A DNA stretch of 64,000 nt from Lacipirellulaceae bacterium (lineage in GTDB: Bacteria > Planctomycetota > Planctomycetia > Pirellulales > Lacipirellulaceae), in NCBI GenBank assembly GCA_040218535.1, contig JAVJRG010000012.1, positions 744,001-808,000 on the forward strand, in the 5' to 3' direction. Below the pieces are notes generated by a model, which was not told where the DNA came from, did not search any database, and saw only the letters and a program-made list of their open reading frames with translations. Within the stretch, counting starts at the first letter, position 1, and every line of letters begins with the position of its first letter. Position numbers and translations under genes: made by a program. Shown one piece after another: positions 26,058 to 37,827 of this stretch.

Positions 26058-26837
26058 TTAAGCAGCCTTGGGCAAACTTTCGTGTGCTTCAGGAGCGTGG
26101 GCGATCGAACGGCTTGCGTAAAGAGTTTGATCGATTGGCGGCAATTCTTCCAACCGCCGGAGCCCAAAAACTTGCAAAAATTTTCGTGTGGTACCGTACA
26201 AAAACGGCCTGCCAAGTTCCTCAGAACGTCCGACAATACGCAAAAACGACCGCTCCAGCAAGACTCTCAACATTTCGCCGCACTGCACGCCTCGAATTGC
26301 CTCAACCTCGGCTCGTACGACTGGCTGACGGTAAGCGACGACCGCTAGGGTTTCCATCGCGGGACCGGAGAGTTGCGGATCCTCCCCGCCGCCATGCAGG
26401 CGGGCGATCCAGTCCGCTGCCTCGGGGCGAGTCATCATCTGCCAGCCTCCGGCCACCTCCACGATTTCCAGCCCGCTGGACCTTTGCCTCAACTTCGTGT
26501 TGAGCTGACGGACCAGGGAGCGGGCCAAAGTTCCATCGGCAAGACTCGCCAATTTCGCCAGTTTTCTTGTTGAGAGCGGCTCCCGAGCTAAGAAAAGGAC
26601 CCCTTCGAGTCGCTGGAGATCACTGGCGTTTTGCTCACTCGTGGACGTTTTACCTTCGTCCAACTCCTCGGCAATACCTGGTCCTTGCACCCCAAAGAGG
26701 CTGTCGAAACCGCTCCGCATCGGGGGCAAAAGATTTCGCTGGCAATCTGACGAACCCGTGCCAATCGAGTACCTCAGCGCCGTGCTGCCCAGCCGGGCGG
26801 CCAAACTTCTCGACAAGTTGCGGGAGCGGTTCTGCAT
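26058..26837 (-). CDS. scpB: Segregation and condensation protein B
   Basis: Up to 259 residues. ScpB dimers bridge the SMC-ScpA condensin complex for chromosome segregation. The two winged-helix domains are visible: the first from LQRLEGVLFLAREPLSTRKL, the second with TLAVVAYRQPVVRAEVEAIRG and FLYGTTRKFLQVFGLRRLEEL, the family's closing signature. The start is uncertain: the ATG at 26837 fits tight spacing to the upstream gene, while the ATG at 26720 removes 39 poorly conserved residues. No scpA or smc lies in the window. It is probably co-transcribed with the small membrane-protein gene upstream. Confidence 0.9.
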   Translation of the reverse strand: MQNRSRNLSRSLAARLGSTALRYSIGTGSSDCQRNLLPPMRSGFDSLFGVQGPGIAEELDEGKTSTSEQNASDLQRLEGVLFLAREPLSTRKLAKLASLADGTLARSLVRQLNTKLRQRSSGLEIVEVAGGWQMMTRPEAADWIARLHGGGEDPQLSGPAMETLAVVAYRQPVVRAEVEAIRGVQCGEMLRVLLERSFLRIVGRSEELGRPFLYGTTRKFLQVFGLRRLEELPPIDQTLYASRSIAHAPEAHESLPKAA

Positions 26838-26880
26838 GCTTGAAGTCTTGTTTCAAGAAGAATCCGATAGCGGCTCTCAA

Positions 26881-27441
26881 TCAACGGATCTGCCGGTCGG
26901 CGTGCCAGACGGCAACCTCGGCAACCACCTGTGCGATGGATTCATGAGGATCGCTCGCTACGGCCTCAAATTGCTGCGTCAGAGCCGAGGATTGCGACAG
27001 AGGCATTTCGCACTGAAAACGATAAAACTGCTCCGCTTCACCCCAGGTCTGCAAGTCGTACTGGCTGGCACCCAACTCGCGGAGCTGGCGAAGCAAGGGT
27101 TCTAAATGGTCTTGAGCGTTCTTCGTGGCTGGCTGCGACGGGACTGGCTGCGACGGGGCTGCCTTGGCAACCGACTCAAACGGTTCGGGGATTGCCGCTC
27201 GTTCAGTGTCCTCCCACAACGCTGGAGGTACCTGCGTTGGCAGCGCGTTCGGCTCCCCCATCGCTTGCGGTTTCGCCGCGACCTCATCGACAGTGGTCCA
27301 ACCCAACCGCTCCTTCCCCGCCTGCACAATCCCACCAAGTGCATGGCGAGCTTCCTCGGGAAGCTGATCGTAAAAGATCCACCCGGCAGGCAAACCAACC
27401 AGCACGGTCAGCATAATGGCAGCACGTAGAAAGGTCGTCAT
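26881..27441 (-). CDS. Single-span membrane protein upstream of scpB
   Basis: A 186-residue protein starting at ATG 27441 (MTTFLRAAIMLTVLVGLPAG), eight bases after an AGGAG ribosome site. One N-terminal transmembrane or signal helix is followed by a proline- and alanine-rich linker (residues about 70-110) and a C-terminal helical domain (LRQLRELGASQYDLQTWGE, then FQCEMPLSQ and HESIAQVVAEV). The C-terminal motif recurs in planctomycete proteins, as far as I can tell without searching. Function unknown. Same strand as scpB, 43 bp ahead of its longer start. Confidence 0.7.
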   Translation of the reverse strand: MTTFLRAAIMLTVLVGLPAGWIFYDQLPEEARHALGGIVQAGKERLGWTTVDEVAAKPQAMGEPNALPTQVPPALWEDTERAAIPEPFESVAKAAPSQPVPSQPATKNAQDHLEPLLRQLRELGASQYDLQTWGEAEQFYRFQCEMPLSQSSALTQQFEAVASDPHESIAQVVAEVAVWHADRQIR

Positions 27442-27605
27442 CGCACGGGCTCCTGAAGGCAACGGATAGCGGGCGGATCATAGTTGCCACGAAATCACGT
27501 CCCAAGGTCGAATGAGCTGAAGAAGGTTGAAATGCTAGCAACGTCACGCGTCACGAGACTAGCCCGCGGGCTAACGAAAAGGCTCTGCTCTGATAGACTG
27601 CTGGC

Positions 27606-28805
27606 ATGACCGAGAATGAGCCCATCTATCTCGATAACGCAGCAACCACACCGTTGCTGCCCGAAGTCGCCCAGGCGATGCACGAGGCTGGACTCAGCTA
27701 TCCTGGGAACCCGTCAAGCCAGCACCGCCAAGGTCGAGAGGCGAGGCGGCGGTTGGAAGAGGCCCGCGAGGAGATCGGCAACCTGCTAGGCACCCAAACA
27801 ACGGGAATGGAAGCCGATCGGGTGATCTTCACCAGCGGCGGGACCGAAGCGGCAAATCTGGCTATTCTCGGGCTCAACCAGCCTGAGCAACCCACAAGGG
27901 CGACAGAACTCGTTATTTCGTCGCTGGAGCACCCCTGCGTCAGCGCTCCTGCCGAGCAGCTCGAATCCCAGGGAGTGAGCGTCTCCCGATTGCCTGCGAG
28001 AGCCGATGGCACGGCAGAAATCGCTTCACTAAGCGAACTCAACCCTGAGCGACATCGGCTCGTTTCGCTGATCCAAGTCAATAACGAGACCGGCATTATC
28101 CAGCCAGTGCAAGAGGCCGCGAAGCTTTGCCAGCAGGCTGGCGTTCCGCTCCATACGGATGCGACCCAGGCAATCGGAAAGTGCCCTGTCAACTTTAGCG
28201 ACCTTGGCGTGACCGCTCTAAATTGTGCCGCGCATAAGTTTCATGGACCCACTGGCATTGGCGTCTTAGTGGTCAAGCACGGGGTGTCTCTCGACCCTGG
28301 GCTTTTCGGCGGATTCCAACAAGCGGGCCTGCGACCTGGAACGGAGTCGGTTCCGCTGGCGGTGGGTATGGCAACCGCATTGCGATTAGCGAAAGAAAAT
28401 CTGCACGACAACTACGAGCGATTGCGCACTCTGCAAGAACGATTCGAGCAAGCACTGAGGACCGGACAGGTTCCGGGCGAAACTCCTCAACCTGGGATCC
28501 CGGTCAAGACCGTTGGTGATCTCAAACAGCGTGTTCCGCACATTTCCAATCTGATCTTCCCGGACGTCGACCGACAGGCTTTGGTGATGGCTCTCGACCT
28601 GGCTGGCGTGGCGATCTCAACGGGCTCAGCGTGTGCTAGTGGCTCCAGCAAACCGTCTCCGACGTTGCTCGCGATGGGCCTCTCGGAAGAGGAGATTTCC
28701 GGTTCGATTCGGGTCAGTTTCTCAGCGCTGACCACAAGGGACGAAATCGACGGAGCCGCTCGCCGCATCCTCAATGTGGTCAATGGGTTACGGCAAGGAA
28801 TATAA
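27606..28805 (+). CDS. Cysteine desulfurase (NifS/IscS family)
   Basis: A 399-residue pyridoxal-phosphate enzyme that removes sulfur from cysteine for iron-sulfur clusters or thio-modification. It shows the N-terminal YLDNAATTPL, the cofactor lysine K211 in AAHKFHGPTGIG, the segment LRPGTESVPLAVGMA, and the sulfur-carrying cysteine C343 in STGSACASGSSKPSPTL. The length fits class I enzymes. No scaffold or thiouridylase gene is adjacent, so IscS and NifS roles cannot be separated. The ATG at 27606 follows a palindrome near 27560-27575 (TAGCCCGCGGGCTA). Confidence 0.94.
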   Translation: MTENEPIYLDNAATTPLLPEVAQAMHEAGLSYPGNPSSQHRQGREARRRLEEAREEIGNLLGTQTTGMEADRVIFTSGGTEAANLAILGLNQPEQPTRATELVISSLEHPCVSAPAEQLESQGVSVSRLPARADGTAEIASLSELNPERHRLVSLIQVNNETGIIQPVQEAAKLCQQAGVPLHTDATQAIGKCPVNFSDLGVTALNCAAHKFHGPTGIGVLVVKHGVSLDPGLFGGFQQAGLRPGTESVPLAVGMATALRLAKENLHDNYERLRTLQERFEQALRTGQVPGETPQPGIPVKTVGDLKQRVPHISNLIFPDVDRQALVMALDLAGVAISTGSACASGSSKPSPTLLAMGLSEEEISGSIRVSFSALTTRDEIDGAARRILNVVNGLRQGI

Positions 28806-28895
28806 CGGCTGTTTTTGACCTTCGCCGGTCCCCTTCGAGGGTCAAATCGGGTAGGCTGACGGGTTGGAAAAAACTGCTGTAGCAGGGCTCTCCAA

Positions 28896-30086
28896 GTGCC
28901 AGTTCTGGCGACCCTGTTCGCCCACCAAAGCTGGGCGAATTTCGCACTTTTGAACCCTGAAAAAGAAGTCTCAAAGCCCCGAAAGCGGGACGGAACCGAA
29001 GTGCTCAGCGACGTCGAACAATACGAAATCCAAGAGCTTGATCTGGGGGCGAGCGCGCCTGCAGGTGATCGCTTGGAAAGTCGCTTTGTCGTTGACGAGC
29101 AGAACCAACTGCTAGCGGCGTTGTTCGAATCACTGCTGCCTGCTGAGCATTCTTCCCTGCCTCACTGCAATCCGCTCACCCTCGTCGGTCCTTCCGGAAG
29201 CGGCAAGTCGATGCTCGCTCAAGGTCTCGTGAGACTTTGGCAATCGGATTCATCGCAGCAGACTGCTCCTGCCGAAGAGGTCGCCTACTTCACTGCGGCT
29301 GATTTTGGTCGCGAGTTGCAAGCTTTGCAGGAGGATTCCTCGGACCCTTCTGGGCTTCGCACGTGGCGACGAAGCATCCGACAAGTTGATTTGTTGGTCA
29401 TTGAAGACCTCGACCAACTTCGCCAGCGAAGCACCATTCAACAAGAACTTTGCCGCTGTCTCGATGCGGTTGTGGATCGCGGTGGTCGTGTGATCGTAAC
29501 CGCCAGTCGCGAACCGTTGACGCTCACCAATCTGCGCGGCGACGGAGACGCCCTGGTCGATCGTCTCTCTGCAGGGCTCGTCTTGCGACTGCAATCGCCC
29601 GGTCCGGCAGCACGACGTCACCTACTGCGATCGATCGCAGAGAATCGCAGCATTGAACTCGACGAACAGCAACTCACCACACTGGTAAATCGTTCCGGTA
29701 GTAAGCCAGCAGCAAAACTGTTCGGTTTGCTAACGGAATACGACTACGACCTACAAACGACTCGCCATGCTGAGACCGTAGCAAGCGACGTCGAGCAGCT
29801 CTCATTGAAGGAAATCACTACGGTCGTTTGTCGTTATTTGGGCCTCAAGAAGACCGACTTAACGAGCAGTTCACGGCGGAAATCACTGACCCAAGCCCGT
29901 GGCATCACGGTCGTCTTAGCCCGTCAATTGACCTCGCTGAGCTATGCCGAGATTGGGCGGCACTTAGGTGGCCGTGACCACTCGACCATGATCAGCGCTG
30001 CCGAAAAAGTCACACGCGATCGCACAAAAATACCTGCTCTCGAACACGCACTTGGAGAACTCGAGCATCTGCTGACCGCCGTTTAG
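28896..30086 (+). CDS. dnaA: Chromosomal replication initiator DnaA, short form
   Basis: Up to 396 residues from a GTG; an in-frame GTG at 29001 would give 361 residues. The AAA+ domain has Walker A VGPSGSGKS, Walker B LLVIEDLDQL (Glu-Asp where Asp-Asp is usual) and a DRLSAGL segment. Domain IV is classical: LKEITTVVCRYLG, RGITVVLARQLTSLSY and the DnaA signature GRHLGGRDHSTMISAAEKV. The N-terminal oligomerisation and helicase-loading domain (about 90 residues in E. coli) is missing or very reduced. The gene lies before a putative oriC and dnaN, supporting a true initiator over a Hda-like relative. Confidence 0.88.
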   Translation: MPVLATLFAHQSWANFALLNPEKEVSKPRKRDGTEVLSDVEQYEIQELDLGASAPAGDRLESRFVVDEQNQLLAALFESLLPAEHSSLPHCNPLTLVGPSGSGKSMLAQGLVRLWQSDSSQQTAPAEEVAYFTAADFGRELQALQEDSSDPSGLRTWRRSIRQVDLLVIEDLDQLRQRSTIQQELCRCLDAVVDRGGRVIVTASREPLTLTNLRGDGDALVDRLSAGLVLRLQSPGPAARRHLLRSIAENRSIELDEQQLTTLVNRSGSKPAAKLFGLLTEYDYDLQTTRHAETVASDVEQLSLKEITTVVCRYLGLKKTDLTSSSRRKSLTQARGITVVLARQLTSLSYAEIGRHLGGRDHSTMISAAEKVTRDRTKIPALEHALGELEHLLTAV

Positions 30087-30146
30087 CCCGTAGCCGAAGG
30101 CGTGGGATTCTCATGAGAAAGCCTCGCCTTCGGCTCAAGGCTAAAC
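30081..30146. repeat. 66-bp palindrome overlapping the dnaA stop
   Basis: A nearly loop-free imperfect palindrome centred on TTCTCATGAGAA. The arms run from GTTTAGCCCGTAGCCGAAGG to its reverse complement ending GGCTAAAC, 33 nt each with a few mismatches. It contains the dnaA stop codon and may end its transcript, isolating the origin region. Confidence 0.85.
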
Positions 30147-30487
30147 GACTGTGATTCCAACATCGAAATTCGCTCCCTATGTGGAAAACCTGTTGCCACC
30201 CTGTCGTTTCCCCTCAACACTTTCGACCTATTGACAGGCAGCGATGTGGACCCACCAACTTGCGGCTAGCTATCAACACTTGACACACATTCCTGCGACA
30301 TCCTACAGACAACCTTTCCACACCAAGTGAGTCTTCCTAAACCCCTACTGCATAGAAGTTTCCACGGCTTTTTTGCCCGCTAACGACACATTCTAGCAAC
30401 GCATAATTACCACTACTACAAAAGTTTAATAGATAGAAAGAAAAGGTAACCAACCTGGTTGCCTGAGAAGTAACGAAAGGAATACCT
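30147..30487. other. Putative chromosomal origin (oriC) between dnaA and dnaN
   Basis: A 341-bp non-coding gap between dnaA and dnaN. It has a perfect match to the DnaA-box consensus on the minus strand (TTTTCCACA at 30180-30188), a one-mismatch box CTTTCCACA at 30314-30322, and weaker sites (GTTTCCACG near 30358, TATCAACAC near 30271). The end near dnaN is clearly AT-rich (about 30395-30450), suitable as an unwinding element. Position and boxes together make oriC likely, but GC skew was not computed. It also holds the dnaN promoter. Confidence 0.65.
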
Positions 30488-31603
30488 ATGAAGATTTCCT
30501 GCGATCGCGAGCAACTGTTGGCGGCCTTCCAAACCGTCGCTGCAGTCGCACCATCGCGTAGTCCTAAGCCGATTCTCCAGAATGTCAAACTTGAGGTTTC
30601 CGATTCGGGGGCGACTCTTTCGGCAACGGATCTGGAGATCAGCGTCCGACACAACGTTTCCGGAGTGGACGTTCAGACCCCCGGTGCGGCTTTGCTATCG
30701 GTTACACGATTCGGTTCGATCCTGAGGGAAAGTGTTGATCAAACGCTCCAACTGGAAACCGATGGCAGCGGCACCACCATCCGCGGCGAGCGGAGCCAAT
30801 TTCAGTTGCCTGCGGAAAGCCCCGCGGAGTTTCCCAACGTCACGTCCTTCGAGGGGGACGATTACTACGAGGCACCGGCGCGCTTGCTTCGCGAATTGAT
30901 CCGACGGACGGCCTTCGCCACCGACAACGAAAGTAGCCGTTACGCCTTAGGTGGCGTGAAGCTCGAATTCGACGATAGCGTGTTGACCGCGGTCGGTACC
31001 GATGGTCGGCGGCTCGCCAAAATGACGGGACCAGTGACCGGCAGTGGCACACCGATCGATCCGACGCAAAATACGATCGTCCCCACACGAGCGATGACGC
31101 TGATCGAGCGGGCGGTGGCTCCTGACGATTCGGCGGTTAAGCTGGCGGTGCGTGGCAACGAGTTTGTGGTTCAGACCGAGCGAGCAACGATTGCGTCTCG
31201 CCTGTTGGAAGGACGTTTTCCCGACTGGAAGAAGGTTTTTCCCGATTCCAGCGGGGCCCAGAAGATCGATCTGGCCGTCGGACCCACGCATGCGGCCGTT
31301 CGTCAGGCGGCCATTGTGACGAGCGAGGAAAGCCGCGGTATTGACTTTACTTTTGGCAACGGAATGCTCGTGCTGGCGGGCCAAGCTGCTGAGGTGGGGC
31401 AATCACGGGTTGAGTTACCGATTGGCTACGACGGCGACGAGATCGTCATCATGCTCGATCCGAAGTTCCTGATGGAGTTTCTTAAGGTGCTTGATGCCGA
31501 TAAGACCTTCGCGATGGAACTTAAAGGTGCCGACAGTGCCGCGGTTTGTGTAACCGATGATGGATTCGCGTACGTGATTATGCCGTTGGCGCGAGATCGG
31601 TAA
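30488..31603 (+). CDS. dnaN: DNA polymerase III sliding clamp (beta subunit)
   Basis: A 371-residue processivity clamp that encircles DNA and tethers polymerase. It begins MKISCDREQLLAAFQTV as the family does, carries three similar domains (the second around LRELIRRTAFATDNESSRYAL with LGGVKLE-type strands, the third with VELPIGYDGDEIVIMLDPKFL) and ends with a typical YVIMPL C terminus that builds the partner-binding pocket. It directly follows the putative origin and precedes a DciA-like gene by six bases, so it is probably the first gene of a dnaN-dciA-gyrB operon. Confidence 0.97.
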   Translation: MKISCDREQLLAAFQTVAAVAPSRSPKPILQNVKLEVSDSGATLSATDLEISVRHNVSGVDVQTPGAALLSVTRFGSILRESVDQTLQLETDGSGTTIRGERSQFQLPAESPAEFPNVTSFEGDDYYEAPARLLRELIRRTAFATDNESSRYALGGVKLEFDDSVLTAVGTDGRRLAKMTGPVTGSGTPIDPTQNTIVPTRAMTLIERAVAPDDSAVKLAVRGNEFVVQTERATIASRLLEGRFPDWKKVFPDSSGAQKIDLAVGPTHAAVRQAAIVTSEESRGIDFTFGNGMLVLAGQAAEVGQSRVELPIGYDGDEIVIMLDPKFLMEFLKVLDADKTFAMELKGADSAAVCVTDDGFAYVIMPLARDR

Positions 31604-31609
31604 GACAGG

Positions 31610-32017
31610 ATGGGAAATAACGACAAGAAACGCGACTCTGCTGCTCCCGAGGACTGCCACCCAGAAGATTGGCAGGCCCTTCATGAGAAGCGGAAAAAAC
31701 AACGCGGTTGGTGGTACCACCGTCGCGAACCAAAGCAGATCGCTGATGTCGTGGCCCAGCTTGTTCAACGTAAGGGCTACGCCGGGGTGCAAGCGGCTCG
31801 TGAGTGGGACGAAGCATGGCAGCAGGCGGTTGGAGAGAAACTTGCGAAAGTCACGTCGCCCGGTGCGATGAAGCGTGGAGTGCTCGAAGTGATCGTGGCG
31901 AATTCGCTTTTGATGCAAGAACTCGGCTTCGACAAAGAAAGACTACTTCAGGCAATGCAGACCGCGTTGCCGGAATCAGGCATAAAACAACTACGATTTA
32001 AGGTCGGCAAGGTCTAG
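31610..32017 (+). CDS. DciA-like replication protein (DUF721)
   Basis: A 135-residue protein. The DUF721 core is visible: IADVVAQLVQRKGY, the tryptophan and helix WDEAWQQAVGEKLAKVTSPG, then the KH-like strand RGVLEVIVANSLLMQELGFDK. DciA is the widespread bacterial loader or helper of the replicative helicase DnaB in species without phage-derived DnaC/DnaI. The location, six bases after dnaN and 51 before gyrB, is the standard one for this family. The N terminus has a basic, tryptophan-rich extension (KRKKQRGWWYHRRE) that may bind DNA. Confidence 0.88.
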   Translation: MGNNDKKRDSAAPEDCHPEDWQALHEKRKKQRGWWYHRREPKQIADVVAQLVQRKGYAGVQAAREWDEAWQQAVGEKLAKVTSPGAMKRGVLEVIVANSLLMQELGFDKERLLQAMQTALPESGIKQLRFKVGKV

Positions 32018-32032
32018 CCACTCGTGGCTTAG

Positions 32033-34633
<2,601 letters not shown>

Positions 34634-34674
34634 GTTGCTGGCCTACTTCTAACCTGAATCTTGGGAGACTCCCG

Positions 34675-35223
34675 ATGGTCGAACTCACTGCATTGTGGCT
34701 GCCGATTCTTGCTTCGACAGCGGCTCTCTTCTTTTTGGGATTCATCTTCTGGATGGTACTCCCCGTGCATCAAGCCGATTGGAAGCGGCTCCCCGATGAG
34801 GCCGCCTTTGGCGAAGCAGTTCGAGGGATTAACATCCCAGCGGGCAACTACATGATTCCTTACGGCGATATGAAAGAAATGCAGACGCCCGAGTTTGCCG
34901 AGCGGCAGAAGCAAGGTCCGCAGGGAATCCTTCAGATTTGGACCGAATGTCCCATGGGAAAAATGCTGGGCCAACAGGTTCTCTTTCTGCTGGTGACGAT
35001 GTTCTCCGTGGCGTATCTCGCGACCCAAGCGCTCACACCTGGGGCAGAGTTCATGGCCGTCTTTCAATTCGTCGGCGCAGCGACGTTGTTGGTTCTGACC
35101 ATGGGCCACATCCCAGGAAGAATCTGGTACAAGCGACGCGCTCTTGGCCACGTGGTCGATGGCGTTGTGCAAGGCGTAGCCGCGGGGTTAATCTTTGCCG
35201 CGTTGTGGCCAGCAGTCAGTTGA
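34675..35223 (+). CDS. Conserved membrane protein of unknown function
   Basis: A 182-residue protein with an N-terminal helix (residues about 7-29), a polar middle (GDMKEMQTPEFAERQKQGPQ) and two or three further helices: MLGQQVLFLLVTMFSVAYLA, FQFVGAATLLVLTMGHIPG and a final VVQGVAAGLIFAALWP. The repeated glycine-rich helices near the end suggest a small integral membrane domain. I do not recognise a functional motif. It starts 41 bp after gyrB on the same strand and could be in the same transcript. Confidence 0.75.
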   Translation: MVELTALWLPILASTAALFFLGFIFWMVLPVHQADWKRLPDEAAFGEAVRGINIPAGNYMIPYGDMKEMQTPEFAERQKQGPQGILQIWTECPMGKMLGQQVLFLLVTMFSVAYLATQALTPGAEFMAVFQFVGAATLLVLTMGHIPGRIWYKRRALGHVVDGVVQGVAAGLIFAALWPAVS

Positions 35224-35239
35224 CCAGTTTCTGAGCCGC

Positions 35240-35292
35240 CATGCGTAAGCAGTCGGATGATTGGCTCTAGAGTACCCGACTGCCTACGCATG
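35240..35292. terminator. 17-bp inverted repeat, probable terminator
   Basis: Arms CATGCGTAAGCAGTCGG and CCGACTGCCTACGCATG pair with one mismatch around a 19-nt loop, 16 bases after the membrane-protein stop. There is no strong U-tract, so it may instead be a repeat element. Confidence 0.6.
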
Positions 35293-35341
35293 ACTGCTCT
35301 GACAGCAAATCTTGCGTTCCCTCTGAAAGCAGCGACTCCCG

Positions 35342-36340
35342 ATGACTCGGATTGCCATCTTTAGCACGAAGCCTTACGACCGCAAATACTTGGAGGCAGC
35401 CAACTTCGCTCACGGATTCGATCTGAAGTTCTACGAGCCCCGACTCACGACCGAAACCGTGCGACTGGCCGAAGGCTTCGACGCGGTGTGTGCCTTCGTC
35501 AATGATGAACTTGGTGGCGAAGTCATCCGGCAACTCGCTGACCAGGGAGTGAAGACGATCGCGCTCCGCTGTGCGGGATTTAACAATGTCGATTTGGCTG
35601 CCGCGAAGGAGCATGAGGTTCGCATCGTTCGGGTGCCCGCTTACTCCCCTCACGCCGTGGCGGAACATGCCGTGGCGCTGCTACTCTCGCTGAATCGTCA
35701 CCTTCACCGAGCCTACACCCGGGTACGCGACGGGAATTTCACGTTGAATGGGCTCGTCGGCTTTGATCTCGTCGGCAAGACGGTAGGTATTATCGGCACG
35801 GGAAAGATTGGAGAAACGTTTGCCGGGATCATGAAAGGTTTCGGCTGTCATCTGCTCGGCTACGACAAATACGAGAACGACGACTGCAAAAAGTTAGGGC
35901 TAAATTACGTGGAACTCCCCGAGCTGTTCGCCCAGTCAGACATCATCTCGCTCCACTGCCCGTTGACCGAGGAAACGCATCACTTGATTGATGAACAAGC
36001 GATCGCGGTTCTCAAGCAGGACGTGGTCCTCCTGAACACAAGTCGCGGCGGGGTGCTTGACACCAGGGCAGTCGTCGGTGGTTTGAAGTCGGGAAAGATT
36101 GGGGCGCTAGGGATCGACGTCTACGAAGAAGAAGCAGGCCTCTTCTTCGAGGACCGCAGCGAGGAAGTACTCACCGACGACGTGCTGGCCCGGTTGCTGA
36201 CATTTCCCAATGTGCTGATCACCGGGCACCAAGGCTTTCTTACGCACGAAGCGCTAACGGCCATCGCCGAGACCACCCTCGCCAACATTGCTTCTATCCA
36301 AGAAGGCGCGTGTGCGAACGAAGTCCAGATAGGCAGCTGA
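35342..36340 (+). CDS. Fermentative D-lactate dehydrogenase (2-hydroxyacid dehydrogenase family)
   Basis: A 332-residue NAD-dependent oxidoreductase reducing pyruvate to D-lactate in the cytoplasm. The cofactor fold is marked by [20 protein letters not shown]; the catalytic Arg lies in [11 protein letters not shown], the Glu in the IDVYEEEAG segment and the His in [12 protein letters not shown]. The ending, with [19 protein letters not shown], is characteristic of LdhA-type enzymes rather than the phosphoglycerate dehydrogenase branch. With the acetolactate synthase at 3217 it suggests overflow or anaerobic pyruvate use. Confidence 0.92.
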   Translation: MTRIAIFSTKPYDRKYLEAANFAHGFDLKFYEPRLTTETVRLAEGFDAVCAFVNDELGGEVIRQLADQGVKTIALRCAGFNNVDLAAAKEHEVRIVRVPAYSPHAVAEHAVALLLSLNRHLHRAYTRVRDGNFTLNGLVGFDLVGKTVGIIGTGKIGETFAGIMKGFGCHLLGYDKYENDDCKKLGLNYVELPELFAQSDIISLHCPLTEETHHLIDEQAIAVLKQDVVLLNTSRGGVLDTRAVVGGLKSGKIGALGIDVYEEEAGLFFEDRSEEVLTDDVLARLLTFPNVLITGHQGFLTHEALTAIAETTLANIASIQEGACANEVQIGS

Positions 36341-36363
36341 TGCTTCCCGGACTAGAGGAACGA

Positions 36364-37827
36364 TTAGCGCGATCGCCTCTCTGCGAGCAGCGCGAAGGAA
36401 GCAATACCTGCCAGTAGTAGGATCGTAGAAGGTTCGGGAATTTGGTGGACGTGAGACGGAATATTGGCCTCCGTCAAGGCGCTCATTTGCTGGCCGAAGC
36501 TGCTGCCAAGGTTTCGCGGCGTCAACCCTGGACCTGTGCCCTGGCCAACGGCGACGCGTCCTCGTAGATCAGGGATTCCAAAGTCGCTCCTGCCGTCTCC
36601 GCCATAGTCGGTGCCCAACAGCGAAAATACAGCAGAATACTGAGCGATAGGAAGATCCTGCCCGTGGGTATCGATCCAACCCCGCGGATTGAAGTTGCCT
36701 GCGAACATGCTAACCGACGCAAGAAACGGCTCTCCACTGCCGATGCGCTGCGGTAGGTTGGGATCCGCTGGTTCTTCTTCCAGCGCTCTCGAAGGGAAGA
36801 CCCCCTCTAGGGCGAGAATGTTACTTAAGGCAAGTGTCGGTTGCAGGTTGCTTTGCTGTTGGCCACCTCCTGTTGAGCCGGTGACCGCGTCGGAACCAAG
36901 AAAGTCATGCATGTGAGCTGGCAGATGTGACTCGGTTAGGGTTTCTTCATGATCGCCTGCTTGGCTTCCGATGGGCCGGTTCGAAAGTCCCGGACCTAGT
37001 CCTTCACCAACGACCGCTCGACCGCGAAGATCCGGTAAGGCGAAGTTCGTCCGACCGTCACCTCCGTAAATCGTCCCCAGGATCGAGAAAAGAGCCTGGT
37101 TCTGACTGATGTCGAGAAGCTCCCCGTCGGCACGTGCCCAACCTTGGGGAATATCGTCGTGGGCGATCCAAGTAACCTCGCCAAGGAAGGGTTCCTGACC
37201 ACTCAAGCCAATTCGAGCGATGCCTGGATCGCCGCTGTCTTCGGAGGTCAAGCTCCGTGAAGGAAAAAGCCCTTGGATGGCAATGATTGGGGTCAATGCC
37301 AAAGAAGGCTGCATATTGGAATGGGTGGAATCGCTTCCAGCAGTGCCGGTGGTCAGTCCGTTGCCGAAGGAGTGCGTATGCTCGGGGACATCCGAAAGCG
37401 TGATCCTCTCAGTTCCCACTTCTTGCCCTAGGTTGTAACTGGGCAGCCCAGGTCCCTGTCCGGCGCCGATGGCTGTGCGACCTCGCAAGTCCGGCAAAGC
37501 GAAAGTGTTAATGGCATCGCCGCCGAAGGTGTTTCCTAACTTGGAAAACAGCGCCGTGTTATTAGCAATAGGAAGTATTTGTCCGTGAGCTAATGCCCAA
37601 TCGCGGGGATTAAAGCTGCCGGCGAACAGCCCCACCTCACCGAGGTCTTCGTCATTGCCGTTGATTCGAACCACATAATTCAACGTGAGCGAGGGTTGCT
37701 CATTCTGAAACGGACTCGGCGAGTTGGAACCCCAAGGAGCTGTCGTTTCGATCGCGTGTGCCGAATCGCAGTGGACGAAAAACCAACTGATTGAAAGCGT
37801 GGCGAAAACTCGAACAGCCAACCGCAT
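36364..37827 (-). CDS. Triple phage-tail-collar domain protein with PEP-CTERM tail
   Basis: A 487-residue exported protein from the ATG at 37827, which follows GGGGAGATAGAGACT and gives a signal peptide (MRLAVRVFATLSISWFFVH, cut after SAHA). Three similar domains of the tail-collar/microcystin-dependent type are seen, each with a version of FALPDLRGRTAIGAGQGPGL preceded by IxPxxxNxALFSxLGxxYGGDG. The same fold caps phage tail fibres. The protein ends in QIPEPSTILLLAGIASFAL plus arginines, a standard PEP-CTERM sorting tail, so it is a cell-surface protein and not a phage gene. It may be an adhesin or trimeric surface appendage; the exact role is unknown. Confidence 0.85.
   Translation of the reverse strand: MRLAVRVFATLSISWFFVHCDSAHAIETTAPWGSNSPSPFQNEQPSLTLNYVVRINGNDEDLGEVGLFAGSFNPRDWALAHGQILPIANNTALFSKLGNTFGGDAINTFALPDLRGRTAIGAGQGPGLPSYNLGQEVGTERITLSDVPEHTHSFGNGLTTGTAGSDSTHSNMQPSLALTPIIAIQGLFPSRSLTSEDSGDPGIARIGLSGQEPFLGEVTWIAHDDIPQGWARADGELLDISQNQALFSILGTIYGGDGRTNFALPDLRGRAVVGEGLGPGLSNRPIGSQAGDHEETLTESHLPAHMHDFLGSDAVTGSTGGGQQQSNLQPTLALSNILALEGVFPSRALEEEPADPNLPQRIGSGEPFLASVSMFAGNFNPRGWIDTHGQDLPIAQYSAVFSLLGTDYGGDGRSDFGIPDLRGRVAVGQGTGPGLTPRNLGSSFGQQMSALTEANIPSHVHQIPEPSTILLLAGIASFALLAERRSR

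Noticed and set aside
28896-30086. Hda-like regulator instead of DnaA
   Set aside because: The chain has the complete DnaA domain IV signature and origin-side location; Hda lacks domain IV.
36364-37827. Evidence of a prophage from the tail-collar domains
   Set aside because: The protein has a signal peptide and PEP-CTERM tail, and no other phage genes lie nearby.
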